DNA from: CAYQXJ01 sp964421565
GTDB lineage: Bacteria; Planctomycetota; Brocadiia; SM23-32
NCBI GenBank assembly: GCA_964421565.1
Contig: CAYQXJ010000001.1
Coordinates: 248,001 to 312,000, forward strand
Direction: 5' to 3'
Length of the DNA stretch: 64,000 nt
The position numbers and the translations under genes were made by a program. Below are positions 1-7,805 of the stretch, piece by piece (the stretch's first letter is position 1; each line of letters opens with the position of its first letter). Under the pieces are notes generated by a model. The model did not search any database. It was not told where the DNA came from and saw only the letters and a program-made list of their open reading frames with translations.

Positions 1-249
1 AAACGCGACATGCTCTACAAGGGCCTGGCCCGCAGATTCAGGCTGCATAAGCCGGAGGGGGCGTTCTACGCTTTCGTGGAAGCGCCCGGCGGCGACGGCG
101 ATGCCTTCTGCGAGAAGGCGATAGAGCACAACGTGCTGATCATCCCCGGCAGCGTCTTCAGCGAGAAGTCATCCCATTTCCGCCTTTCCTTCGCCGCCGA
201 CGATCGCGACATCGAGGAGGGCGTCGAGGTCCTCTGCTCCCTCGCCTGA
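1..249 (+). CDS. Class I/II aminotransferase, C-terminal end (partial)
   Basis: This is the 3' end of a gene that starts before the window; the reading frame is open from base 1 and stops with TGA at 247-249. The visible 82 residues fit the small C-terminal domain of fold-type I PLP aminotransferases of the aspartate aminotransferase group. There is a 'PEGAFYAF' strand, a 'VLIIPGSVF' stretch and a closing 'FRLSFA' strand carrying the arginine that binds the substrate carboxylate in this family. The PLP lysine lies outside the window, so substrate specificity cannot be judged. The next gene is on the other strand, so this is the end of a plus-strand unit. Confidence 0.8.
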   Translation, partial: KRDMLYKGLARRFRLHKPEGAFYAFVEAPGGDGDAFCEKAIEHNVLIIPGSVFSEKSSHFRLSFAADDRDIEEGVEVLCSLA

Positions 250-349
250 CCCCTGCCGACCGTTGGGACTCGCGTGCCGGGGTTGCAGTTGAGCTTCGCC
301 CCGGGCTGCCGCCGCCGAGCGCCTCGGCGCCGAGCTCTGGGCGCGCTGA

Positions 350-1771
350 CTACGGTGAGTAGACGAGCGTGACTATGCTGCGCGGGGGCATGGTAATGTG
401 CAGCTTACCGCCGACCATCTCCACGGGCTGCAGCTCTGCGGCGCGTTCTTCGTCGCTGGTCCTATACATCTGAAAACTGGCGGACGCAGGCAAGCCCGAA
501 ACCCGGACATTGGCCGGTCGTGGCCGGTCGTGGGGGTTGAGGAGGACGAGCGTTATTCCGACATCATTCGGGTGCTTGTAGGCGCTTGCCATGACTTCGC
601 CGTACGCGGGGTCGGCTTGTACCCGAACTGAGTCCGGTGGTATGAAGCGAAAATAGTGGACGGCTGCGTACGTCTTGGGGGTGTAGGTGGGGCCATCGTC
701 GGAGAGCACCATGAGGCAGTGCGTATTGGGGCCGCGGCCGATGACCTGCCACGGCACAAAGGCGCTGCAATTGCCCGCCACAAGGGCGTTGTGGATGCCC
801 GTGGCGACGCCGTTGCGTATCGGCTCGGGCCATTCGTGCGCGCCGGTGCCGCCTTCAGTAATCCAGAAGGGCTTGTCGTAGGGTTCTATCAGCTCCCAGA
901 ACCGCCGCGAGCTGTTTGCGTTGATGTCCATTGTAAAGCCGTCGTCGGCATAGCCATGCGTGGCGAAGACGTCCAGATGCCGGCTTGCCTCGGGGTGGCT
1001 GACGAGTGCCTGCACGTAGTCCGGCGTCCCCCCCTCGTAGAAGTGGCTCGTCATGGTTTCGGGGCCGAAGATTTTCACGTGTCCGTAGCCCTCTTCCTCG
1101 AGCATGCGGCCGAGGATGGCCACGATCTGCGCGTAATCCTCGCCCGTCCATACGCAGCTCTCGAAGGTCTGAGAGAACTGCACCTCGTTGCCGGGGCTGA
1201 CGGCGTAGAGCGGGGCGCCGCGGGCTTCGTGCAGCTTCACCATCTCGACCATCCATCTGGCGAAATGGTCGAAGTATTGCGGCAGCACGCGGTTACGACT
1301 GCCGCGATAGCTGTGTGCTCGCGCTCCGCCAGGCTCTTTGCGGGTGATGGAGCGGTTCTCCTTCATCCAGGCCGGCGGGCTCCACACCGTGCCGATGATC
1401 TTGACGTCGGGGTTGAGTTCGCGAATGCCCTTGCCGAAGTCCACAAATACCTGTGCCCGCCCGCCGTTGACAGACATGTCGAAGTCCTGCCAGCGTATGT
1501 TGCGCCAGTCCTCGACGGGCTCCGGCGAGACGGGGCCCCAGAGGTTCACCCGTAGCATGTTGCAGCTCAGCTCATCGACGTACATGCGCTGGAACTGCGG
1601 CGTGCGGTAGAGCTCCTGGAAGCGGCTGACCCAACTGACCAGGCAGGTGCCGAAGCCCTCGATGCGCTGGTGTTCCTTGCTGAGGTCCACGGAAATCTCG
1701 GCGGTTTCGGCGCCGAGCGCTGCGAACGTCATCCCCAGGACAAAGATCATTGCGAGCGCGCGGTTCCACAT
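350..1771 (-). CDS. Secreted glycoside hydrolase family 30 enzyme
   Basis: The predicted protein is about 473 residues and probably exported. It starts with a short basic stretch and a hydrophobic segment ending near 'ALGAET', a typical signal peptide. The ATG at 1771 is chosen because GGGGAG lies just upstream; the longer frame begins with a TTG inside that ribosome-binding site. The mature part has the (beta/alpha)8 barrel signatures of GH30: 'IEGFG' near the start, 'SPPAWM', the acid/base glutamate in 'PGNEVQ' (about E196) and the nucleophile glutamate in 'ITEGG' (about E306). A small beta domain follows. GH30 members act on beta-xylan, beta-glucans or glucosylceramide; which applies here is not visible. 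The downstream gene lies on the opposite strand, and the next minus-strand gene upstream is a sigma-54 activator. Confidence 0.88.
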   Translation of the reverse strand: MWNRALAMIFVLGMTFAALGAETAEISVDLSKEHQRIEGFGTCLVSWVSRFQELYRTPQFQRMYVDELSCNMLRVNLWGPVSPEPVEDWRNIRWQDFDMSVNGGRAQVFVDFGKGIRELNPDVKIIGTVWSPPAWMKENRSITRKEPGGARAHSYRGSRNRVLPQYFDHFARWMVEMVKLHEARGAPLYAVSPGNEVQFSQTFESCVWTGEDYAQIVAILGRMLEEEGYGHVKIFGPETMTSHFYEGGTPDYVQALVSHPEASRHLDVFATHGYADDGFTMDINANSSRRFWELIEPYDKPFWITEGGTGAHEWPEPIRNGVATGIHNALVAGNCSAFVPWQVIGRGPNTHCLMVLSDDGPTYTPKTYAAVHYFRFIPPDSVRVQADPAYGEVMASAYKHPNDVGITLVLLNPHDRPRPANVRVSGLPASASFQMYRTSDEERAAELQPVEMVGGKLHITMPPRSIVTLVYSP

Positions 1772-1897
1772 CTTCACCTCTCCCCTCAACTTTCGAAGAC
1801 AGGACGTTCAGTTATGTTAGCGGAGGCGAGCGGGGCGGGCAACTCGGCGAACGGGTAGGCGGAGCCGGGGGCAGGGCGACGCGAGGGTGGCGGGCGC

Positions 1898-3334
1898 TCA
1901 GCGGGCGCCGTACTTGTCCAGCTTGCGGTACAGGGTGGCGCGGCTGAGCCCGAGCTTGCGAGCGGCCTTGCTGATGTCGCCTTCGCACTTGCGCACGGCG
2001 GCCAGGATGGCACGTTTCTCCACTTCCTTGAACGGTAGCACCTCGTCGCTCTCCGGTGCGATGGCGGGGGCTTCGAGGGCCTCCTGGACGGCTTCCAGCG
2101 CTTTCTCCACGGCTATCTCCGGCACTTCGGCGTCGGCGGCCGCGGTGCGGATGCGTTCGGGGAAGAGCTCAGGGGTCACACGGTCGGTGGTGGCGAGCAC
2201 GACGATGCGCTCGATGGTGTTGCGCAGTTCGCGCACGTTTCCGGGCCATTGATAGGCGAGCAGCAGTCGGACGGCTTCGGGCGAGAAGTCGATGAAGTAC
2301 TTATAGTACTTGTCACACATCTCGCGCAGGAAGTGCTGGGCGAGGACGGCTATGTCCTCCGGCCGCTCGCGCAGGGCGGGGATGTGGATGGGCACCACGT
2401 TCAGCCGGTAGTAGAGGTCGTTGCGCAGGCGGCTCTTTTCCACCTCCTCCAGGGGGTCGCGGTTGGTCGCCGCGATGACACGGGTGTCGACCTGGATCTC
2501 GTCGGTGCCACCGACGCGCGTGAAGGTGTGATTTTGCAGGAAGCGCAGCAGCTTGGACTGCAGGCCCATGTCCATTTCACAGATCTCGTCCAGGAACAGC
2601 GTGCCGGAGTCTGCCCGCTCGCAACTGCCGAGCCGCAGTTTGTCGGCTCCGGTGAAGGAGCCTTTCTCGTGGCCGAACAGCTCGCTTTCGAGGAGGTCCT
2701 TCGGGATGGCGGCGCAGTTGACGGCGACAAATTCCCCTTCGCTGTGGGGGCTCAAGGTGTGGATGGCCCTGGCTACCATCTCCTTGCCCGTTCCGCTCTC
2801 ACCCGTCAGCAGGACGGTGGCGTCGGTATTGGAGAGGCTCTTGATGGTAGCGAAGACGCTGTGGATGGCAGAGCTGACGCCGACCATTTCGCCGAGTTTG
2901 CCGCCGCCCTTGTTGTAGACGTCCATCAGGCGGTTCACCTGGACCATCAGCCGATGGCGTTCGGTCGCGGCCAGTAGCTTCGCCGGCAGTTTCTCGGCAG
3001 CGTCTTTCAGCGGCACCACGTCGTCAGCACGCTTCTTGATGCATTCGACGACGGTCTCGACGGCCGGGTCCTCCCCCAGCACGATGACGGGCAGGTCGTG
3101 GTACTGGGCCAGCAACTTCTCCAGCAGTCCGTTCTCGCCGACAGCTTGCTCGACGTCCATCAGTATGGCATCGGGCACCGCGTCTGCCATGGCCGTCATC
3201 AGCTCTTCGGGGTCGCTGCATACGAGTAGATCCAGTTCGATGCCGCCCAGTTCATCTGGGACAGCGTCGACAACTCCCTCATCTTCTGCCAGCAGGCAGA
3301 TGTGCAACACGTCATCTGATTCCACGGAAGTCAT
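1898..3334 (-). CDS. Sigma-54-dependent response regulator, NtrC type
   Basis: This 478-residue protein has three parts. The N-terminal receiver domain (about 1-125) keeps the phospho-acceptor aspartate (D60 in 'ILMD') and the late lysine, but the usual beta-4 Thr/Ser appears replaced by Gly ('VLGED'). The central AAA+ domain (about 147-390) has Walker A 'GESGTGKE' (178-185) and Walker B 'LFLDEI'. The sigma-54 contact loop reads GSFTGA rather than the more common GAFTGA (225-230). The C-terminal Fis-type helix-turn-helix (about 440-475) carries 'AARKLGLSRATLYRKL'. It should open sigma-54 promoters when phosphorylated. It is the last gene of a minus-strand trio with a CheY-like regulator (13 bp gap) and a STAS protein. 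No histidine kinase is encoded nearby, so its partner is elsewhere. Confidence 0.93.
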   Translation of the reverse strand: MTSVESDDVLHICLLAEDEGVVDAVPDELGGIELDLLVCSDPEELMTAMADAVPDAILMDVEQAVGENGLLEKLLAQYHDLPVIVLGEDPAVETVVECIKKRADDVVPLKDAAEKLPAKLLAATERHRLMVQVNRLMDVYNKGGGKLGEMVGVSSAIHSVFATIKSLSNTDATVLLTGESGTGKEMVARAIHTLSPHSEGEFVAVNCAAIPKDLLESELFGHEKGSFTGADKLRLGSCERADSGTLFLDEICEMDMGLQSKLLRFLQNHTFTRVGGTDEIQVDTRVIAATNRDPLEEVEKSRLRNDLYYRLNVVPIHIPALRERPEDIAVLAQHFLREMCDKYYKYFIDFSPEAVRLLLAYQWPGNVRELRNTIERIVVLATTDRVTPELFPERIRTAAADAEVPEIAVEKALEAVQEALEAPAIAPESDEVLPFKEVEKRAILAAVRKCEGDISKAARKLGLSRATLYRKLDKYGAR

Positions 3335-3347
3335 TGTGTTTTTTTTC

Positions 3348-3722
3348 TCAAGGTTGCAGCATCTCTTCCACGCGCGCTACTGCCCGGCTGGGGCTAAACG
3401 GCTTGGTCATGTAGTCGTGCGCACCCGCTTCGTAGCCGCGCCGTCTGTCGGCCTCTTCGCCCTTCGCAGTAAGCATGACCACTCTTGTATCGGCGAGGTT
3501 CGGGTCTTCTCGAAGGCGGCGACAGACTTCGTAGCCATCGAGTTCCGGCATCATGATATCCAGGAAAACGATATCGGGTTGCTGCTCTTGCGCGATTTGT
3601 AGCGCTTCGATCCCGCTGCGCGCTTCCATAACCTGATAGCCCGCGCGCTTGAGCACGAAGCCCAACGAGCGCAGGATGTGCGGTTCGTCATCGACGATGA
3701 GTATCTTTTTCGCTGTGGCCAT
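3348..3722 (-). CDS. Single-domain CheY-like response regulator
   Basis: The protein is 124 residues and consists only of a receiver domain. All hallmark residues are present: the acidic pair in 'LIVDDE', the phosphorylated aspartate in 'FLDIMMP', a Thr in 'VVMLTAK', and the lysine in 'MTKPFS'. With no output domain it must signal by protein contact. It sits between a STAS protein and the sigma-54 activator in one minus-strand unit, so it may belong to the same pathway or phosphorelay. That connection is inferred from gene order only. Confidence 0.93.
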   Translation of the reverse strand: MATAKKILIVDDEPHILRSLGFVLKRAGYQVMEARSGIEALQIAQEQQPDIVFLDIMMPELDGYEVCRRLREDPNLADTRVVMLTAKGEEADRRRGYEAGAHDYMTKPFSPSRAVARVEEMLQP

Positions 3723-3762
3723 GTGTTGTGCGTCCGCCTGTGAGGCCGCGAGGCGCGCCTCG

Positions 3763-4104
3763 TCAGCCGGCCTGCAAGGCGGCCACGGCGTCCTGTTCGG
3801 ACTCGGTGACGTCGAACACGCGCGTCAGTCGGGTGAGTTCGAAGATAGATCGGCAGAAGGCGGGGACCTCCGCCACGCGCAGGTCTCCCCCCTCGGCAGC
3901 CGCCCTACGCAGGCAACTGACCAGCACGCCGAGCCCCGCACTGTCGATGAACTCCAGCCCGGCCAGGTTCAGCACCAATCTCGCGTTGCCCTTCTCGATG
4001 AGTTGGTGCAGGTCCTGCTTCACCTGCTCGGCGGAGACGGCGTCGAAGCGCCCCGATAGCTCCACGATCGTCACTTCATCCTGCTGTCGTATGTCTGCTA
4101 TCAA
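3763..4104 (-). CDS. STAS-domain anti-sigma-factor antagonist-like protein
   Basis: This 113-residue protein is a single STAS domain of the SpoIIAA/RsbV type. The beta-strand 'VTIVELSGRFDAVSA' is followed by the phospho-site loop 'FIDSAGLGVL', where the serine is the residue phosphorylated by partner kinases in characterised members. The rest ends with the usual helix ('RSIFELTRLTRVF'). It is first in a minus-strand operon with the CheY-like regulator and the sigma-54 activator, and a good promoter lies just upstream (4156-4185). It probably takes part in partner switching that controls a sigma factor or the regulator pair. No anti-sigma kinase is encoded in the window. Confidence 0.9.
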   Translation of the reverse strand: MIADIRQQDEVTIVELSGRFDAVSAEQVKQDLHQLIEKGNARLVLNLAGLEFIDSAGLGVLVSCLRRAAAEGGDLRVAEVPAFCRSIFELTRLTRVFDVTESEQDAVAALQAG

Positions 4105-4155
4105 GGTCTACGTCCTCGCAAGGTTACGCAGGCACAACCCGCGCTGCAGCATAGC

Positions 4156-4185
4156 ATCTTACCGATGCAAGCCGGTGGCTGTCAA
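4156..4185 (-). promoter_or_regulatory. Sigma-70-type promoter for the STAS/CheY/sigma-54 activator operon
   Basis: Read on the minus strand: TTGACA (4185-4180), an 18-bp spacer, then TAAGAT (4161-4156). It sits about 50 bp upstream of the STAS gene start, in the gap after thrC, so thrC and the regulatory trio can be transcribed separately. Confidence 0.6.
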
Positions 4186-4213
4186 TCGTCCAGCCGCGGG
4201 GCCGTGGCCGCTG

Positions 4214-5548
4214 TCAGTGCCTCACACGGTCGAAGATCGCTTCGACGACTGCATCGTAGTCAGCGGGCAGTTGCACAGGAGGGTTCGCATAGCGGCTGCT
4301 GATGCTGGCGAGCCTTGACCAGTGGTAGTCAGCCTTGAACTGGGGGAACTTCAGCCCGTGGGCGGTCGAGATAACCACCACGCGCTCGTCGCCATTGATA
4401 TCCCCGCGTTCAGCCAGCTTGATCAGGGCTGCCAGGGCCACGCCGGTGTGGGGATCGGTGAACAGCCCGCTGCGGTCGGAACGGGCGCACGCGTCGGCAA
4501 GTTCCTCTTCATCCGCTTGCTCTACAACACCATCGAAAGACCTCAGAGTGCTTATGGCCTTCCAAATACTGACTGGATTCCCAATCTGTATCGCTGTTGC
4601 GAGCGTCTTGCGCGCCTGTTGGGGTTCGAACGCCTCGAAGTCCTTCAGGTAACTCATATACAGGGGGTTGGCTTGCGCGCTCTGTGCGCAGCATATGCGT
4701 GGCGTCCGCTCTACCAGGCCGAGGTCGAGCATCATATCGAAACCAAGGCCGAGTGCGCTTACATTGCCCAGATTGCCGCCGGGGATAATGACCCAATCTG
4801 GCACGTCCCAGCCGAGTTGTTGGCATATTTCAATTGCTACCGTCTTCTGCCCCTCGATGCGGAGGCTGTTCATGGAGTTGGCCAGGTATATGCTCTGTTC
4901 GGAGCACACCTTCTGCACAAGCGCCATGCAGCCGTCGAAGTCGGTGTCGAGCGCCAGGGTCAGGGCGCCGTTCGAAACCGGTTGCACGAGCTGTGAGGGG
5001 CTGATCTTGCCCCTCGGCAGGAAGACGATGCTCGGTATGTTCGCGCGGGCGCAATAGGCCGCCAGGGCCGCCGAGGTGTCGCCCGTTGATGCGCAAGCAA
5101 CGGCCGGGACGTCTTTGCCTTCGGCGCGCATCTGCTTCACCATGCTGACCAGCACGGTGAGGCCCAGGTCCTTGAACGAGCCGGTGTGGGAGTTGCCGCA
5201 GAGCTTGACGTGGAGGTCCGGCACGCCGACCTCACGACCGAACCCTTCCACGCGCAGCAGGGGGGTGCGCCCTTCGGCCAGGCTGACGATGTTCCGTTCC
5301 TCGACACGCGGGCAGACCCATTCCCTCTTCGCCCACACGCCGCTGGCCAGGGGGCCAGACGGGACAGCCCAGCGTTCGGCGAAGGTCGCCCGCCAGTCCT
5401 CTGCGCTGCGCAGAGCCAGGGCCTCCTTGTCGTGGGTCACTTCCAGCAGGCTCCCGCAGCGGCGGCAGAGATATACGATCTGGTCCAGCTCGTAACGCTC
5501 GTCACAGCCGGCAAAGCACTGGAACCAGGCTCGGTATTGGTTGGCCAT
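4214..5548 (-). CDS. thrC: Threonine synthase
   Basis: Threonine synthase converts O-phosphohomoserine to threonine with PLP in the cytoplasm. The 444-residue protein starts at the ATG at 5548; the longer open frame carries 27 residues unlike the family. An N-terminal zinc-ribbon-like segment (CFAGC near residue 11 and CRRC near 28) precedes the catalytic domain, as in many plant- and archaeal-type threonine synthases. The PLP lysine is K126 in 'HTGSFKDLG', and the phosphate-binding glycine loop is 'PGGNLGN'. It diverges from the nucleoside hydrolase gene and is followed by the regulatory trio. A candidate promoter lies at 5600-5629. Confidence 0.9.
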   Translation of the reverse strand: MANQYRAWFQCFAGCDERYELDQIVYLCRRCGSLLEVTHDKEALALRSAEDWRATFAERWAVPSGPLASGVWAKREWVCPRVEERNIVSLAEGRTPLLRVEGFGREVGVPDLHVKLCGNSHTGSFKDLGLTVLVSMVKQMRAEGKDVPAVACASTGDTSAALAAYCARANIPSIVFLPRGKISPSQLVQPVSNGALTLALDTDFDGCMALVQKVCSEQSIYLANSMNSLRIEGQKTVAIEICQQLGWDVPDWVIIPGGNLGNVSALGLGFDMMLDLGLVERTPRICCAQSAQANPLYMSYLKDFEAFEPQQARKTLATAIQIGNPVSIWKAISTLRSFDGVVEQADEEELADACARSDRSGLFTDPHTGVALAALIKLAERGDINGDERVVVISTAHGLKFPQFKADYHWSRLASISSRYANPPVQLPADYDAVVEAIFDRVRH

Positions 5549-5599
5549 TGTGGTCTGTCGCCCGTTGAGGGGAGGGGAGGGCACTTCTTGTCGCGCTTT

Positions 5600-5629
5600 A
5601 TTGTGCCTGTGTCGTGTGCTATAAGTCAA
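5600..5629 (-). promoter_or_regulatory. Candidate promoter for thrC
   Basis: On the minus strand TTGACT (5629-5624), an 18-bp spacer and CACAAT (5605-5600) lie about 50 bp upstream of the thrC ATG. The -10 box is imperfect. Confidence 0.4.
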
Positions 5630-5709
5630 GGCTGCGTTCGGTGCTTCGGGCGCATTCTGGCTGACGGCCGGCGATCAGTCCCATGTCTGCATGCAGGGAG
5701 GACGGACCC

Positions 5710-6588
5710 TTGAGCGAACGGATACCGGTTCTGCTGGACACTGATATAGGTTCCGACATCGACGACGCTGTCTGCTTGGCGTACTTGCTGGCCCAGCCGC
5801 GATGCGAGTTGCTCGGAATCACAACCGTCAGCGGGCAACCGCTGAAGCGGGCGATGCTGGCCGACGCGATCTGTCGGGCGGCCGGGCGCAGCAACGTGCC
5901 GGTCCACAGCGGCTGTTCTCAGCCGGTTCTGCACACTCAGAGGCAGCCAGAAGCGCCGCAGGCCGAAGTGCTGGGTCATTGGCAGCACCGCGAGGACTTT
6001 GCGCCATCGGCCGCCGTTGAGTTCCTGAGGCAGATGATACGCAGCCGCCCGGGCGAGTTGACGCTGCTGACCATCGGCCCGACGACGAATGCGGGATTGC
6101 TTTGCGCCCTTGATCCTGAAGCCGTCAGCTTGCTGAAGCGCATCGTGATGATGGCCGGCCAGTTCTTCACCGGTGGCCTGAAGGAGTGGAACATCGTCTG
6201 CGACCCCTACGCAGCACAAATGGTATTCAGCAGCCCCGCCCCGGAAATCGTGGCCTATGGACTGGACGTGACGAGGCAGTGTCAACTGTCGGCCGATGAG
6301 TGCCGACAGCGCATGCAGGGCAAGAGCTTCGAAGTTGTCCAGAATATGGCCGAGGTGTGGTTCCGCCGGCAGGAGAAGATCACGTTCCATGACCCGCTCG
6401 CGGCTGTCTGCATCTTTGAGCCGGACATCTGTAGCTACGAGGACGGTATGGTTGTCGTCGATCTGGAGCCTGGCGAGAACTTCGGGAGAACGTTGTTCGA
6501 GCCGAAAAAGGGCGGTGTGCACCGGGTCGCATCGCAGGTCGACTCCGACCGGTTTTTCGAGCACTACTTTGGTGTGACTTCGGCGTAG
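5710..6588 (+). CDS. Inosine/uridine-preferring nucleoside hydrolase family protein
   Basis: Nucleoside hydrolases split the N-glycosidic bond of ribonucleosides for salvage. The protein is about 292 residues and opens with the calcium-binding aspartate cluster DTDIGSDIDD, the defining motif of the family. A second conserved stretch, 'LLTIGPTTN', follows, and 'EWNIVCDPYA' matches the late Asn/Asp motif of the active site. I place the start at TTG 5710 because GGGAGGA (5696-5702) lies 7 bases before it; an in-frame ATG at 5683 has no comparable site. It converges on the glycosidase gene with only 5 bp between stop codons. The exact substrate is unknown. Confidence 0.87.
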   Translation: MSERIPVLLDTDIGSDIDDAVCLAYLLAQPRCELLGITTVSGQPLKRAMLADAICRAAGRSNVPVHSGCSQPVLHTQRQPEAPQAEVLGHWQHREDFAPSAAVEFLRQMIRSRPGELTLLTIGPTTNAGLLCALDPEAVSLLKRIVMMAGQFFTGGLKEWNIVCDPYAAQMVFSSPAPEIVAYGLDVTRQCQLSADECRQRMQGKSFEVVQNMAEVWFRRQEKITFHDPLAAVCIFEPDICSYEDGMVVVDLEPGENFGRTLFEPKKGGVHRVASQVDSDRFFEHYFGVTSA

Positions 6589-6593
6589 GCCGC

Positions 6594-7628
6594 TCAATCG
6601 GCATCGGCCGCGCGAAGACGGGCGATCCCTTCTTTCAGGGCATGATAGGAAGGCTTCGGGTTTCCGTTGGTGTCCACCAGTCCCCAGGCGGTCTCGGCAG
6701 GGCAATCGGGTTTGCCGCATTGCCAGCACGTCGCCTGGTCTGCCCATCTGAAGTAGAATTGGCCCATGAGCTGGTGGCGGTGTTCTACGAACTGATCAAA
6801 GGCCTGCCGGATGAACTCGGCCTGGCCTTCTGGCGTGTGGCCAGGTCCCCAGGTATGGGGCCACCGGTGGCAACTGCACGTGATCTCGCCTTTCCGTCGG
6901 TCTTGATCGGTCATCACGCCGCCGGCGCTGGAGAACCCCCATTCGTTGATAATGACCGGCGCCTGTGTCAGTTCCTCCAGTTCGTCCAGCATGGGGCCCC
7001 AGTCTTCGGGGCCTCCGGGTTGCCATGAGCCGTAGTAGCGGTCGATACCGCAGTAGTCCATGAGTCCGTCGGCGAAGAGCCGTCCGTAGAAGAAGTAGCT
7101 CTTGGTTCCTCCGGTCGGGTTGTGGCCGCACAGATAGGCGGCGTTGGCTGCCTTGAGGCCGCGGGTGCCCACGATGATGAAGTCGCACGCTTCCCGCAGG
7201 TTCATCGGGCCCGCGAACTGGTGCCAGTCGAGCTCGTTGCCGATCTGCCATGCCTGGACGACGCCGATCAGGTCCTCGCCCAGCCAGGCACAGGTCTCTT
7301 CGTAAGCCGTCAGGCACTGCTCTCCGCCGAGTTTCCCGAACCACTCCGGCAGACGTCGGTGCCAGACGAGCTGCAGCTTCCCGTTCTGGTCCGGTTCCCA
7401 GAGCTTGGAGCCTGGGCCCGGGGTGACGCATAGGATCTTCATGCCGCGGTCCGCCCACTCCTGCAGCTGCTCCTGGTGGCGCTTGTACCGATCACTGACG
7501 GCGCTGCCCGGCCCTCCTGCAAAGGGAACGGTCGAGCCAAGGCGCACCCATTCGATGCCTGCTTCCTTCATCATCGGGGCATCGTTCGGGTCACCCGGCG
7601 CTACGACACCCATCATTACGTCTTCCAT
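6594..7628 (-). CDS. Clan GH-A-like glycoside hydrolase (unassigned family)
   Basis: The 344-residue protein has no signal peptide. It looks like a (beta/alpha)8 glycosidase of clan GH-A: a probable acid/base glutamate in 'QIGNELDW', a probable nucleophile glutamate in 'IINEWGFS', and a conserved aromatic 'FYFRWAD' near the last strand. A Cys-rich stretch near the C terminus ('CWQCGKPDC') could bind metal or form disulfides, and 'CSCHRWPH' lies earlier. The start is the ATG at 7628, with GGGAGGA five to six bases upstream; the longer frame lacks this. I cannot assign a family number or substrate. It converges on the nucleoside hydrolase gene. Confidence 0.65.
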   Translation of the reverse strand: MEDVMMGVVAPGDPNDAPMMKEAGIEWVRLGSTVPFAGGPGSAVSDRYKRHQEQLQEWADRGMKILCVTPGPGSKLWEPDQNGKLQLVWHRRLPEWFGKLGGEQCLTAYEETCAWLGEDLIGVVQAWQIGNELDWHQFAGPMNLREACDFIIVGTRGLKAANAAYLCGHNPTGGTKSYFFYGRLFADGLMDYCGIDRYYGSWQPGGPEDWGPMLDELEELTQAPVIINEWGFSSAGGVMTDQDRRKGEITCSCHRWPHTWGPGHTPEGQAEFIRQAFDQFVEHRHQLMGQFYFRWADQATCWQCGKPDCPAETAWGLVDTNGNPKPSYHALKEGIARLRAADAD

Positions 7629-7723
7629 CGGTTCCTCCCGGCGTCTATCATTCTCTGGGCCGGCCATGTTACGCAGAGGGAATGCTCCGCGCAAGCGGGC
7701 AATGCCCGGCCTCGTAAGTGATG

Positions 7724-7753
7724 TTGAAAGACACCCCCCGGTTCTCGTAACCT
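7724..7753 (+). promoter_or_regulatory. Candidate promoter for the HDOD-GGDEF gene
   Basis: TTGAAA (7724-7729), an 18-bp spacer and TAACCT (7748-7753) lie about 50 bp upstream of the ATG at 7806. Both boxes match the consensus only partly. Confidence 0.35.
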
Positions 7754-7805
7754 GTCGGCGGTGGTTGATCGGAGGCGGGAATCTCCGGTGTCCGGGGGGG
7801 AGCCG

